Shown piece by piece: positions 18,601 through 25,394 of a stretch of 64,000 nt of DNA. The stretch's first letter is position 1; each line of letters opens with the position of its first letter. Source of the DNA: Chryseosolibacter sp964493505. GTDB lineage: Bacteria > Bacteroidota > Bacteroidia > Cytophagales > Cyclobacteriaceae. Location of the stretch: assembly GCA_964493505.1 (NCBI GenBank), contig CAZBNP010000012.1, positions 78,046 through 142,045 on the forward strand, read 5' to 3'. Below the pieces are notes generated by a model. It made no database searches and was not told the DNA's origin. It was given only the letters and a program-made list of their open reading frames with translations. The position numbers and the translations under genes are program-made.

Positions 18601-18942
18601 ATGGCACCCCAGCCAGTGGAGGTTTTGAACCGTTGGCAGGAAAGTGGCGATATCAAGGACATTCAAAAGTTCGCGACTAGGGGAGCAGCTTTTACTGCGC
18701 AGACCACTTGGGAATCAAGCGATGGAAACGTAGATAATTTGTCGTTCATGAGGGTAAAAAATTTGTCTATTAGCTGGCAATTTCCGGAACGGTGGCTGAG
18801 CAGACTGAGTGTAAAACAGAGTAAGATTTATCTGCAGGGACGCAATCTCGTGACCTTCACTGATTATAAGGGACTTGACCCTGAAACAAACGCTGGCGCT
18901 CCCCTCAGAATGATGAGTGTGGGATTGCAAGCAACGTTTTAA
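15613..18942 (+). CDS. SusC/RagA-type TonB-linked outer membrane protein with STN domain
   Basis: A 1109-residue outer-membrane importer. The start at 15613 (MKKNFTLKLLNIMRVCVVQ) gives a signal sequence; the frame is open upstream without coding character. Domains: STN signalling domain at about 38-115 (REITVELVDLPFERALKEIE), carboxypeptidase-regulatory-like domain at about 147-220 (GVPMAGVSVLVKGTTNGTTT), plug with IRGRNSLREDG and the SusC signature IEVLKDADATAIYGSRGANG, then a beta-barrel ending GLQATF. The STN domain signals to FecR/ECF. The first 800 bases look more GC-rich than the barrel-coding part. The partner SusD gene starts 16 bases after the stop. Confidence 0.95.
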   Translation: MKKNFTLKLLNIMRVCVVQAVIAITLCGVALSHSNYAQLLDREITVELVDLPFERALKEIEKVAQVKFAYSNSQLEDEPNVSLSVEKRTLRHALEALFPARSIRYNVHDKDAVITLKKISSSRGTRSDPGQGAGSEPLRAFVLMQVAGTVTDASTGVPMAGVSVLVKGTTNGTTTDANGYYTVGTEENDVLVFSFIGYGSVEVPVNGRTAIDVTMSEDATNLGEVVVNAGYWEVEDRKRTGSIARVDAKAIENQPVQNPMAAIQGRMTGVYITEDSGTPGSGFRIQIRGRNSLREDGNDPLYVVDGVPYQANTLLQINPTRLLRKPSPLSIINPADIESIEVLKDADATAIYGSRGANGVILISTRKGKGGQTEIEADFQTGVGDIANRMELLNTEQYLEMRMEAFANDGRTPGSADYDLNGAWDKDRYTDWQEILLGGTARFSTAQLNVSGGSANTRFLIGGSHSRQTTVHPGDMGYSRSSLHVNLAHTSDNKKFSINLTTTGGLEDNNLSPVSFFDVIYQLPPNAPALYAEDGRINWQGGSWNNPVANLESDYNARTFSSLSSLQIAYKVLDKVTIKSRLGYNNTNVRERSLSPISALNPASPNLTGSARFSTTSGTTWIAEPQVEYLTDVGRGVLTALLGGTFQDNTTESVTVNAEGIENDELLYNIASAPAGEIVAGNYYSQYRYIALFGRVHYDYEDRYILNLTGRRDGSSRFGPGRQFANFGAVGIAWILSNEKFFRNVFPFFSFTKLRTSYGITGSDQIGNYGYLDTYSNVILWDQYEGKPTLVPSRLANPDYGWESNEKLEFGLEFGLLKDRISLGTSYYRNRSSSQLVGLPLPATTGFSSIQYNLPATVQNTGWEFEIESSNIQSGGLTWSTSVNLTIPRNELIEYPNLDISPNAKRYKVGEPIEGFSYAYDYTQIDSETGIYQFTDLDESGTISSGDQIATFVRGLNYYGGIVNSITFKGFQLEVMLHFTDRKSSSHLTWFSTPGAMAPQPVEVLNRWQESGDIKDIQKFATRGAAFTAQTTWESSDGNVDNLSFMRVKNLSISWQFPERWLSRLSVKQSKIYLQGRNLVTFTDYKGLDPETNAGAPLRMMSVGLQATF

Positions 18943-18958
18943 TCCAAACAAAATTACT

Positions 18959-20359
18959 ATGAAACGACATATACTACTCTATTGCTCGGGGCTATTGGTA
19001 CTAGCAATGATCTCCTGCCAGGACTTTGTCCAGATCGACCCACCAAAGGATGAGTTGTCAACTCCTACAGTGTTTTCAAGTGACGCCGTTGCTGAATCAG
19101 CGATCCGAGGGATCTACTCCACTATGCATCTACAAACAAGTTTTGCCGGAGGATCGGGATCAACTCTTTCTGCGTTGCAGGGAATTGCCTCGGATGAGTT
19201 AATGAACGACCTTTCTTCCTATGCGGATCATTTGGAGAATTCACTTCGTTCTACTGATCCCTACGTCTCTAGCAACTGGACCAGTTTGTACCACCTTATC
19301 TATCTGGCGAATTCGGCAATGGAAGGTGTGAAGCATTCCGATGCTTTGTCTGCTGAGACAGCGATGCGTCTTGAGGGTGAAGCAAAGTTCTTTCGGGCGT
19401 TCTGCTATTTCTATCTGGTCAATTTGTGGGGAGAGGTGCCTTTATTGCTTTCGTCGGACTACCGGGTTAACACCGCCGTTTTAAGAGCGAGTACGGATCA
19501 GGTGTATCAGCAAATCGTTTCCGATCTGATCGATGCCCAGAGACTTTTGCCGGAGGACTACAGCTTAAGTGGGGGTCTCCGAACTCGGGTGAACAAATGG
19601 ACAGCCACTGCTCTGCTGGCACGGACCTATCTTTTTATGGGAGATTGGAACAAGGCAGAGTTCGAAGCGACTGCTGTTATCGGCCAGGAGACCATTTTTA
19701 CATTGGAACCTGATCTGGGTGATGTTTTCCTAGTGGGGAGCCGTGAGGCAATCTTCCAATTTTACCCTTTGGGGAATGATATGAATAATTCCAAAGAGGC
19801 GCGGTTGTTTTTACCGAGCCCCTTTCTGTTGTCATTAGGGGTGCCACCAAGCTACCTGACGACAGATAATTTGCTTGCTGCTTTTGAAGCCGATGATAAA
19901 AGAAGGAGCTCTTGGGTCGATAGCGTTTTGCTTAATGATGTGATATATCGTTATCCGGGCAAGTACAAGATTTTTAGATCGGATGATCAAATCGAGTTCA
20001 CTGTTTTAATGAGGCTTGCTGAGCAATATCTTATTCGGGCAGAGGCTCGTGCCCATCTTGGAAGGATTATTGGATCCAACAGTGCTGAATCAGACGTCAA
20101 CACCATTCGAAATCGGGCAGGATTGGGTAATACCACCGCCAGTAACGAGAGTACTGTGCTTGATGCGATCATGCACGAGCGACGCGTCGAGTTGTTTAGT
20201 GAATGGGGACACCGATGGTTCGATCTTGTGCGGACCGGCAGGGCCAATACGGTCTTGGGAAGTATTAAGCCGGACTGGACACCCGAGGATATGCTTCGTC
20301 CGATACCGCAGTCTGAGCTGAATTTGAATCCATTTTTAACCCAGAACTTGGGCTATTGA
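18959..20359 (+). CDS. SusD/RagB-family outer-membrane lipoprotein
   Basis: A 466-residue surface lipoprotein that caps the SusC channel and captures substrate. The signal peptide ends in a lipobox with Cys20 (LVLAMISC). The family helices (TPR-like) show in GEAKFFRAFCYFYLVNLWGE, KWTATALLARTYLFMGDW and RLAEQYLIRAEARAHLG, and the C-terminal signature in HERRVELFSEWGHRWFDLVR. The substrate cannot be read from the sequence, but the co-transcribed zinc protease suggests protein or peptide. Its stop codon overlaps the start of the next gene (TGATG). Confidence 0.95.
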   Translation: MKRHILLYCSGLLVLAMISCQDFVQIDPPKDELSTPTVFSSDAVAESAIRGIYSTMHLQTSFAGGSGSTLSALQGIASDELMNDLSSYADHLENSLRSTDPYVSSNWTSLYHLIYLANSAMEGVKHSDALSAETAMRLEGEAKFFRAFCYFYLVNLWGEVPLLLSSDYRVNTAVLRASTDQVYQQIVSDLIDAQRLLPEDYSLSGGLRTRVNKWTATALLARTYLFMGDWNKAEFEATAVIGQETIFTLEPDLGDVFLVGSREAIFQFYPLGNDMNNSKEARLFLPSPFLLSLGVPPSYLTTDNLLAAFEADDKRRSSWVDSVLLNDVIYRYPGKYKIFRSDDQIEFTVLMRLAEQYLIRAEARAHLGRIIGSNSAESDVNTIRNRAGLGNTTASNESTVLDAIMHERRVELFSEWGHRWFDLVRTGRANTVLGSIKPDWTPEDMLRPIPQSELNLNPFLTQNLGY

Positions 20360-22611
20360 TGATGAGGTGTTTAGTACTGATTATCAAGACCCTGGCAATT
20401 ACTTTCTTTTGGTATCTAAGTGTAAGCGTCTGGTCCGATGAGATCTTGGCAAAACACTGGGACATTAGGTTACCAGATAGATCATTTTTGTCTTGTGCAG
20501 AATATGACGGCCGTTATGTCGTCACGATTCCTGAAGAGACGTTAGATAAGGAGATGCTATTTGTGACGCAACTGACAGGCAATGCATTTGATTTCGATGT
20601 CTATGGCGCCGGCAAATACCTGACAAGGTTCTCCGCACCCTTGGTTGTCTTCGTGTTTGAGGAAATGGATAACAAAATCCTGATGAGGTTCATCCGGCAG
20701 GACATCGCTTCGAATATTGATGGGGAAACATCGTCGAGCAAGGCCAACAATCTGGCGCCTATTTTCTATGTATTTGATATTGAATCCAGAGACGTTGGTA
20801 GAGGTACGGTGTCGATTGACGTCACTGACTTGTTTGCTTCGATTTTGCCTTGGGTAGAAATACCGTCGAAGTTCGGGATCTCTGGTGTTGATAAATCTAG
20901 GTCAGGACTTAAGTCATTTCGCATTTCAAATGATAAAATTGAGTTTAGGCAGCTTCTGACCTATCGTGCAACCTCCGTCCCTGGCAATCCTACGAATGCA
21001 ATTACGCTTGAATTGACACATGCCGTCGTGTTACTCCCAGAGAATTCAATGATTCCGCGGCTCGACCTTGGGTTACAAAGGTTTTATACTGTACACTGGT
21101 TTGACCTTACCGCACATGATTTCGTACGATCGAATCGGTATATTTTTCGTTGGAGAATGCAGCCATCAGATTGGGGGTTGTATAATCGGGATCAACTCGT
21201 TTTGCCAGTTCATCCTATAACGTTTTATATCGACCCCTCCATACCCCCGAAATGGGGAGCTTATGTGAAACGCGGAATTGAAGACTGGAATGAGGCGTTT
21301 GAGTATGCGGGCTTCAAGGACGCCGTTCGGGCGATCCAGGCTGGAAATGGTAAGAGGGACTGGCAGACCCCTGAAATGCGCGCGGTTGTCCGTTATGTTC
21401 CGCGAAGCAAGGTGGCTTATGCCAGTATAATCCATGATCCGCGTACCGGTGAAATCCTGGAGTGCTCTATCCAATTCGGGCAGGATATGATTGAATCGAT
21501 GGCTGATCAGTTCTTTGTTCAAACTGCTGCTGCGAACGAGATAGTCAGGGGGAAAATGCCCGATTCAGTGAAAGGCGAGCTCGTTAGGGCGCTAATCTCC
21601 CATGAAGTGGGGCATGCCTTAGGGTTGCAACATAATATGAGTGCAAGCAGAGCTTATCCTGTGGACTCGTTGCGGTCGCCTTCCTTCACTGCGATGCACG
21701 GTCTATCGGCCTCAATCATGGATTACACTTGTGGCAACCACATTGCTCAGCCTGGAGATGGTGTGAAGAATTTTTATAGACGAATCGGCGAGTTGGACTG
21801 CCTTGCAATCGCCTACGGATACAAGCCAGTGGTTGATGTGGTGCATCCGTTCGATGAAATTTCATTCCCGATCTCCTTGAACCAAAGCAGCGAGAATTTT
21901 ATTATTGGGGATCATTATGATGATACGGCCTATGAATTGGGCGATGATGCAGTATATGCGGCAATACTCGGTACAAGTAACTTGAAACTGGTTGTTGAAA
22001 ATTTGGAGGCATGGGCAGACGTCGACGATATCAAAATGATCGAATTATACGAAAGTGTATTTGGTCAGTACGAGATGCTGATGAGATCAGTGAGTTCCAA
22101 ATTAGGGATCCTGGATGCAACTTGGTCTAGCCTGAAGCAAGATAGACGTCACCTGTCATTTCTCAATGCAACTTTGTTTGATGCACCAGAATGGTTAACC
22201 AGTATAAATAGAAAATATTCAAACAAGGTAAGTGATCTTCAAGAGAGAACGCTACACTCCTTACTAGGTCATCTGTTTGCTACTCGGATGAGGATGGGTG
22301 ATGGGACTCGGACGTTGATGCTACTGGTTGAGCTGAGTGATAATATTTTTCGAGGGATTGAAGCGGGTGATCCTGTTAACGCCAACCGCCGACGCCTTCA
22401 GAGTACCTTTGTTCGCATAATCATAGATATATACGAGGACAGAATATACGAAAAGTTTCAAAGTTCCGACTACAACGGGGCTGCGATGTTGGTCCTGACC
22501 GATCTACTAGCTGTTATTGGTGATGGTATTTCAATTCAGCAAGATGCGATGTCTAAGGTTCACTTAAATGCATTGTTATTTAAGATCAAAAAAGCATTAA
22601 ATGTTCCTTAA
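20359..22611 (+). CDS. Zinc-dependent metalloprotease (DUF5117/DUF5118-type), copy 1
   Basis: A 750-residue exported metalloprotease. A hydrophobic N-terminus (CLVLIIKTLAITFFWYLSVS) serves as signal peptide. The catalytic centre HEVGHALGLQH begins at His415 (HExxHxxxxxH), followed by a Met-turn-like SIMDYT, the metzincin pattern. The region with FYIDPSIPPKWGAYVKRGIE and WNEAFEYAGF is typical of this large Bacteroidota family. It overlaps the SusD stop by one base, so it is translationally coupled to SusD, which suggests that it degrades or trims what SusCD imports. A second copy lies at 25395-27641. Confidence 0.92.
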   Translation: MMRCLVLIIKTLAITFFWYLSVSVWSDEILAKHWDIRLPDRSFLSCAEYDGRYVVTIPEETLDKEMLFVTQLTGNAFDFDVYGAGKYLTRFSAPLVVFVFEEMDNKILMRFIRQDIASNIDGETSSSKANNLAPIFYVFDIESRDVGRGTVSIDVTDLFASILPWVEIPSKFGISGVDKSRSGLKSFRISNDKIEFRQLLTYRATSVPGNPTNAITLELTHAVVLLPENSMIPRLDLGLQRFYTVHWFDLTAHDFVRSNRYIFRWRMQPSDWGLYNRDQLVLPVHPITFYIDPSIPPKWGAYVKRGIEDWNEAFEYAGFKDAVRAIQAGNGKRDWQTPEMRAVVRYVPRSKVAYASIIHDPRTGEILECSIQFGQDMIESMADQFFVQTAAANEIVRGKMPDSVKGELVRALISHEVGHALGLQHNMSASRAYPVDSLRSPSFTAMHGLSASIMDYTCGNHIAQPGDGVKNFYRRIGELDCLAIAYGYKPVVDVVHPFDEISFPISLNQSSENFIIGDHYDDTAYELGDDAVYAAILGTSNLKLVVENLEAWADVDDIKMIELYESVFGQYEMLMRSVSSKLGILDATWSSLKQDRRHLSFLNATLFDAPEWLTSINRKYSNKVSDLQERTLHSLLGHLFATRMRMGDGTRTLMLLVELSDNIFRGIEAGDPVNANRRRLQSTFVRIIIDIYEDRIYEKFQSSDYNGAAMLVLTDLLAVIGDGISIQQDAMSKVHLNALLFKIKKALNVP

Positions 22612-22625
22612 TCTGAAGTAGACCA

Positions 22626-22656
22626 GGAGTTGCCATCCGTATTGGCAACTCCTTTT
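22626..22656 (+). terminator. Rho-independent terminator of the Sus-protease operon
   Basis: A perfect 10-bp stem GGAGTTGCCA/TGGCAACTCC (22626-22635 with 22643-22652) followed by TTTT, 15 bases after the protease stop. Confidence 0.85.
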
Positions 22657-22662
22657 AGGTTC

Positions 22663-22950
22663 CTATGGATCTTTTGGCCGCTGCGCCATCAGACATCCCT
22701 CCGTGGGGGATTCGATGAATGCTGTGACCGTGACTTGCTCGGTCAGCTTGCACTCACAGAATGTCCCTTTATTTTCTGGCGCACAGGTCGAGGTGTCTCC
22801 AATTGGGGTGGTACACTCTTCGCAACCATTTTCCGGATCCCAATAAGATAGTATAACGGAGCTACTATCTTTCTCCATCGTCGTCGCAAACGCCGCAACC
22901 ACTGCAAACAAAAACGCAAGCAATGGCAGAATAATATTCCATTTTTTCAT
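22663..22950 (-). CDS. Six-cysteine exported peptide, DUF6520-like (copy 1)
   Basis: A 95-residue exported small protein: signal peptide MKKWNIILPLLAFLFAVVAAFA, then about 73 residues with six cysteines at positions 43, 46, 56, 65, 67 and 86 (CxxC, C, CxC, C). The start (MKK.N..LP.LA..FA.. AFATT) is that of the Bacteroidota DUF6520 family. The second copy at 27669-27950 has its six cysteines at exactly the same positions. Three disulfides are likely. It is the last gene of a MauE-led operon and converges on the metalloprotease gene. Function unknown. Confidence 0.85.
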   Translation of the reverse strand: MKKWNIILPLLAFLFAVVAAFATTMEKDSSSVILSYWDPENGCEECTTPIGDTSTCAPENKGTFCECKLTEQVTVTAFIESPTEGCLMAQRPKDP

Positions 22951-23025
22951 AACACATTTGGTTTTAAATTATCGCTTACTCTCTTTTACAGGTTTTCAGC
23001 TTCCCCTGCTCCGCCAGGCGTTGCA

Positions 23026-24102
23026 CTACATGGCGGAATTATTGCGCAATTTTTTTACCGACTGGCTCTTTGTCCCAACCTTGTACTTCACAATACTTTT
23101 TTCATACCGCGCCAGCAGGATTGTGTCTCTTGCTAGTAGAAATTCCCTGACCTTCTTTCCTTGCTGCGCCGGAATATAAAAGCTGTACCGGTAGCGCTTT
23201 GTATTCAGGTCATACACGTCGATAACCGACTGTGTTTCAAACGCGCCAATATCCTCGGTCTTCGATAGAAGATTCGACTGAATTAAAAGATGATTGTCTG
23301 ATACCGCCGATTGGAGATTCACCTGCAACGGCGGGGCGGCCATCGTCAGCGTGTTCTCCGAACGGATGTTCCGGGTCACGATCTTTGCGGTGGTAATGGT
23401 GTCTATCGTATTTCCTCTTGTCACTGACCGAAAGCTCGTATCAGCTTCAATGTACTGGTTGCGGTAGTAGTAGACGTAGACAAACGTTGCGCGTGCCTTA
23501 CTGTACTGAAACATTCCATCGGTGCTGAAGATGCCATCGCCCTGTTCTTCAAGGATCTCCGGAAAGGTTTCGACCGTTCCATCCGGTGTACGCCTGGCGA
23601 GGGTGTTCTCAAGATTCCGGATGACAACAAATGCCACGAAATTGCCGAAAGGAATGGCCGTTGAAAAGCCGGTATCGGTGATCCACTGACTTGCGGTTTT
23701 GCTCTCAAGGGTCCCTCTGTAGATAAATGGTATCGTTCCGTCGAGCAGGTAGAAATACGGCGAGTCTACCTTCACAGCGAGCGCCCGGTAGGCAAGTGAA
23801 TCATGATCGATTACGACGCGTGTGTGCGTGGTGTCCTGAAAGTTGCGACCGATCGTCATAATGCTACCCGGGCGACGGGTGTTGGCGAGGTAGACGGTGA
23901 GCTCCGTATGTCCGGCGAAGTAATAACCTGTATTCCCCAGGTCAAGGGTGTCGACCGGTAGAAGTGTAACGCCTTCAAAGTTTCGCGTGAAGCTCGCATA
24001 CCGGTGATTGGGTTTCCGGTCGGAGAGGGAGTATAGCGCGCCGACAATCGAGATGCTTGCGATGAGCACTATGATGGTATACAGAAAGTGATCACGTTTC
24101 AT
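23026..24102 (-). CDS. Exported or membrane-anchored hypothetical protein, possibly beta-propeller
   Basis: A 358-residue protein with one N-terminal hydrophobic helix (FLYTIIVLIASISIVGALYS) acting as signal or anchor. The rest is beta-rich with short repeated strands, e.g. LAVKVDSPYFYLLDGTIPFI, GIFSTDGMFQY and DVYDLNTKRYRYSFYIP, the pattern of the NHL/6-bladed propellers often found next to MauE genes in Bacteroidota. The family assignment is tentative. It overlaps the upstream MauE gene by four bases (ATGA), so the two are translationally coupled. Confidence 0.75.
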   Translation of the reverse strand: MKRDHFLYTIIVLIASISIVGALYSLSDRKPNHRYASFTRNFEGVTLLPVDTLDLGNTGYYFAGHTELTVYLANTRRPGSIMTIGRNFQDTTHTRVVIDHDSLAYRALAVKVDSPYFYLLDGTIPFIYRGTLESKTASQWITDTGFSTAIPFGNFVAFVVIRNLENTLARRTPDGTVETFPEILEEQGDGIFSTDGMFQYSKARATFVYVYYYRNQYIEADTSFRSVTRGNTIDTITTAKIVTRNIRSENTLTMAAPPLQVNLQSAVSDNHLLIQSNLLSKTEDIGAFETQSVIDVYDLNTKRYRYSFYIPAQQGKKVREFLLARDTILLARYEKSIVKYKVGTKSQSVKKLRNNSAM

Positions 24103-24548
24103 TGCCCGGTCGTTTGTGTGCTGGCGTCGGCTCCTTCACTCCGGGCACCACTCTGCAGACGGATGCCGGCGAGAGCCAGCGCCACGAAGCCGAGGTTGAA
24201 AACGAAATGCTCTTTCCAGCCGAGCTGTTCAAGGATGCCGCCGCACGAACAGGGAACGTGATGACTGAAGTTCAGCACGGCAAAAATGTAGGCGGTGAAC
24301 ATCACCATGAGGCCGAGACCGAGGTACAATCCGGGTAACCTCGTGCGCGAAAACGCCAGCATAGCGGCGACTACTATTTCTACAGTGGGGACGGACCATC
24401 CGATGAACCCGGCAATGTTTGTCAGGAGCGGCGACTGCCCGATCTGTATGGTGAATTTCTCATACTCCAATAGCTTCGTGGTAGCCGCGTAAACAAATAG
24501 TATGATGAACGCATAGCATATTGTGTTGAGAACGATCTGCTTTTTCAT
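24099..24548 (-). CDS. MauE/DoxX-type redox-associated membrane protein
   Basis: A membrane protein of about 149 residues with four helices (e.g. LNTICYAFIILFVYAATTKL and GWSVPTVEIVVAAMLAFS) and the conserved cysteine motif VPCSCGG after the third helix. MauE was named for methylamine dehydrogenase maturation, where it supports disulfide formation; relatives act like DsbB/VKOR-type redox partners. The start at 24548 (MKKQIVL) is preferred over an ATG six codons upstream. It heads the operon that ends with a six-cysteine peptide, a possible oxidation substrate (inference). Confidence 0.9.
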   Translation of the reverse strand: MKKQIVLNTICYAFIILFVYAATTKLLEYEKFTIQIGQSPLLTNIAGFIGWSVPTVEIVVAAMLAFSRTRLPGLYLGLGLMVMFTAYIFAVLNFSHHVPCSCGGILEQLGWKEHFVFNLGFVALALAGIRLQSGARSEGADASTQTTGQ

Positions 24549-24561
24549 GGCCTTCGGTTTG

Positions 24562-24653
24562 TTCAATAAAGCTACGCTGATGGATGTAGAATATTGCCAA
24601 GCCGATGTTCAGCGATGACGTAGCGGATGTTCAGAATTCAGCTTAACATCTGT
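24562..24653 (-). repeat. 92-bp duplicated leader, copy A (before mauE)
   Basis: A stretch of 92 bases just upstream of the MauE start recurs at 27966-28057 upstream of DUF6520 copy 2 with only three differences. It contains two direct GATGTTCAG motifs and an inverted one (AACATC), forming an imperfect palindrome around GAATTC. It probably carries a shared promoter or operator. Confidence 0.85.
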
Positions 24654-24724
24654 CTTTACATTTGTTAAGAGTTACTAGTCCGTAGAAGATTTCATACTGC
24701 AGACAGCTTCTATTCCGGAGTCAC

Positions 24725-25225
24725 TTACTTTTTTCTCCTTTGATAGAGATACCGGCCTTTTGTTTCCGGAGATGGTATTCGTTTGATTTTTCGTTCCTGG
24801 ACAAGTTTACCCAGTACGCCGGAAACCGCGGAGCTTTTCAAAGCAATCCGGTATTTCTCTTTGTCTTGCGCCACGATCTGGGCCACGGTTCTGGGCGTGT
24901 CGAGAAATGGTGAGTTTGCGAGATCATTCACCCGCCTGGTAGTGTTTGGCCTGCTGGTCTTGGTATGGAGCGGATGGAAGTCGGTATTGAGTTTGTGATT
25001 GAAGGGAAACCTTAGCAATTCATCCGGGTATTTACCAAGTGCAGCCGCCAATGCTCTGATGGTATGAAGGTTTGCCGCATGCCTGCCATTTTCGATCCGG
25101 GATATCTGGTTTGCGTCCAGCCCTGAAACTGCGGCCAGTTGCGCCTGTGACCAGCCCCGTTCGTCGCGAAACTTTTTGACGTGCTGGCCAAATGCCAGTT
25201 GAAACGTTTTGTCCCGATATTTCAT
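24725..25225 (-). CDS. Xre-type regulator with conserved C-terminal domain (copy 2)
   Basis: A regulator of about 166 residues. The helix-turn-helix reads RGWSQAQLAAVSGLDANQIS then RIENGRHAANLHTIRALAAA. The C-terminal domain FLDTPRTVAQIVAQDKEKYR, SSAVSGVLGKLVQE and the basic tail KGRYLYQRRKK are shared with copies 1 and 3. The start MKYRDKTFQL is preferred because it puts the ATCAAAT half-operator 27 bases upstream, as in the other copies. It diverges from metalloprotease copy 2. Confidence 0.88.
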   Translation of the reverse strand: MKYRDKTFQLAFGQHVKKFRDERGWSQAQLAAVSGLDANQISRIENGRHAANLHTIRALAAALGKYPDELLRFPFNHKLNTDFHPLHTKTSRPNTTRRVNDLANSPFLDTPRTVAQIVAQDKEKYRIALKSSAVSGVLGKLVQERKIKRIPSPETKGRYLYQRRKK

Positions 25226-25251
25226 CGCCGGCAAGCTGCGCTACCAGGTTG

Positions 25252-25300
25252 ATCAAATGATTGCGGTATTTGTATATAAATTGATTGGTATCTATATTTG
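25252..25300 (+). promoter_or_regulatory. Divergent control region: half-operator plus promoter of metalloprotease copy 2
   Basis: ATCAAAT (25252-25258) is the half-site shared with the operators of Xre copies 1 and 3. Beside it, TTG at 25270-25272 and TATATTTG at 25293-25300, 20 bases apart, form a full Bacteroidota promoter reading into the protease gene. Confidence 0.6.
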
Positions 25301-25394
25301 AGAAGGCGTCAGGACGACGTTTGCTTCGCGGTTGTCGCGCGATCTCCCGGACCATTTCTGATCAATAGAGACATCCTTAGATCCGCTTATTAAT

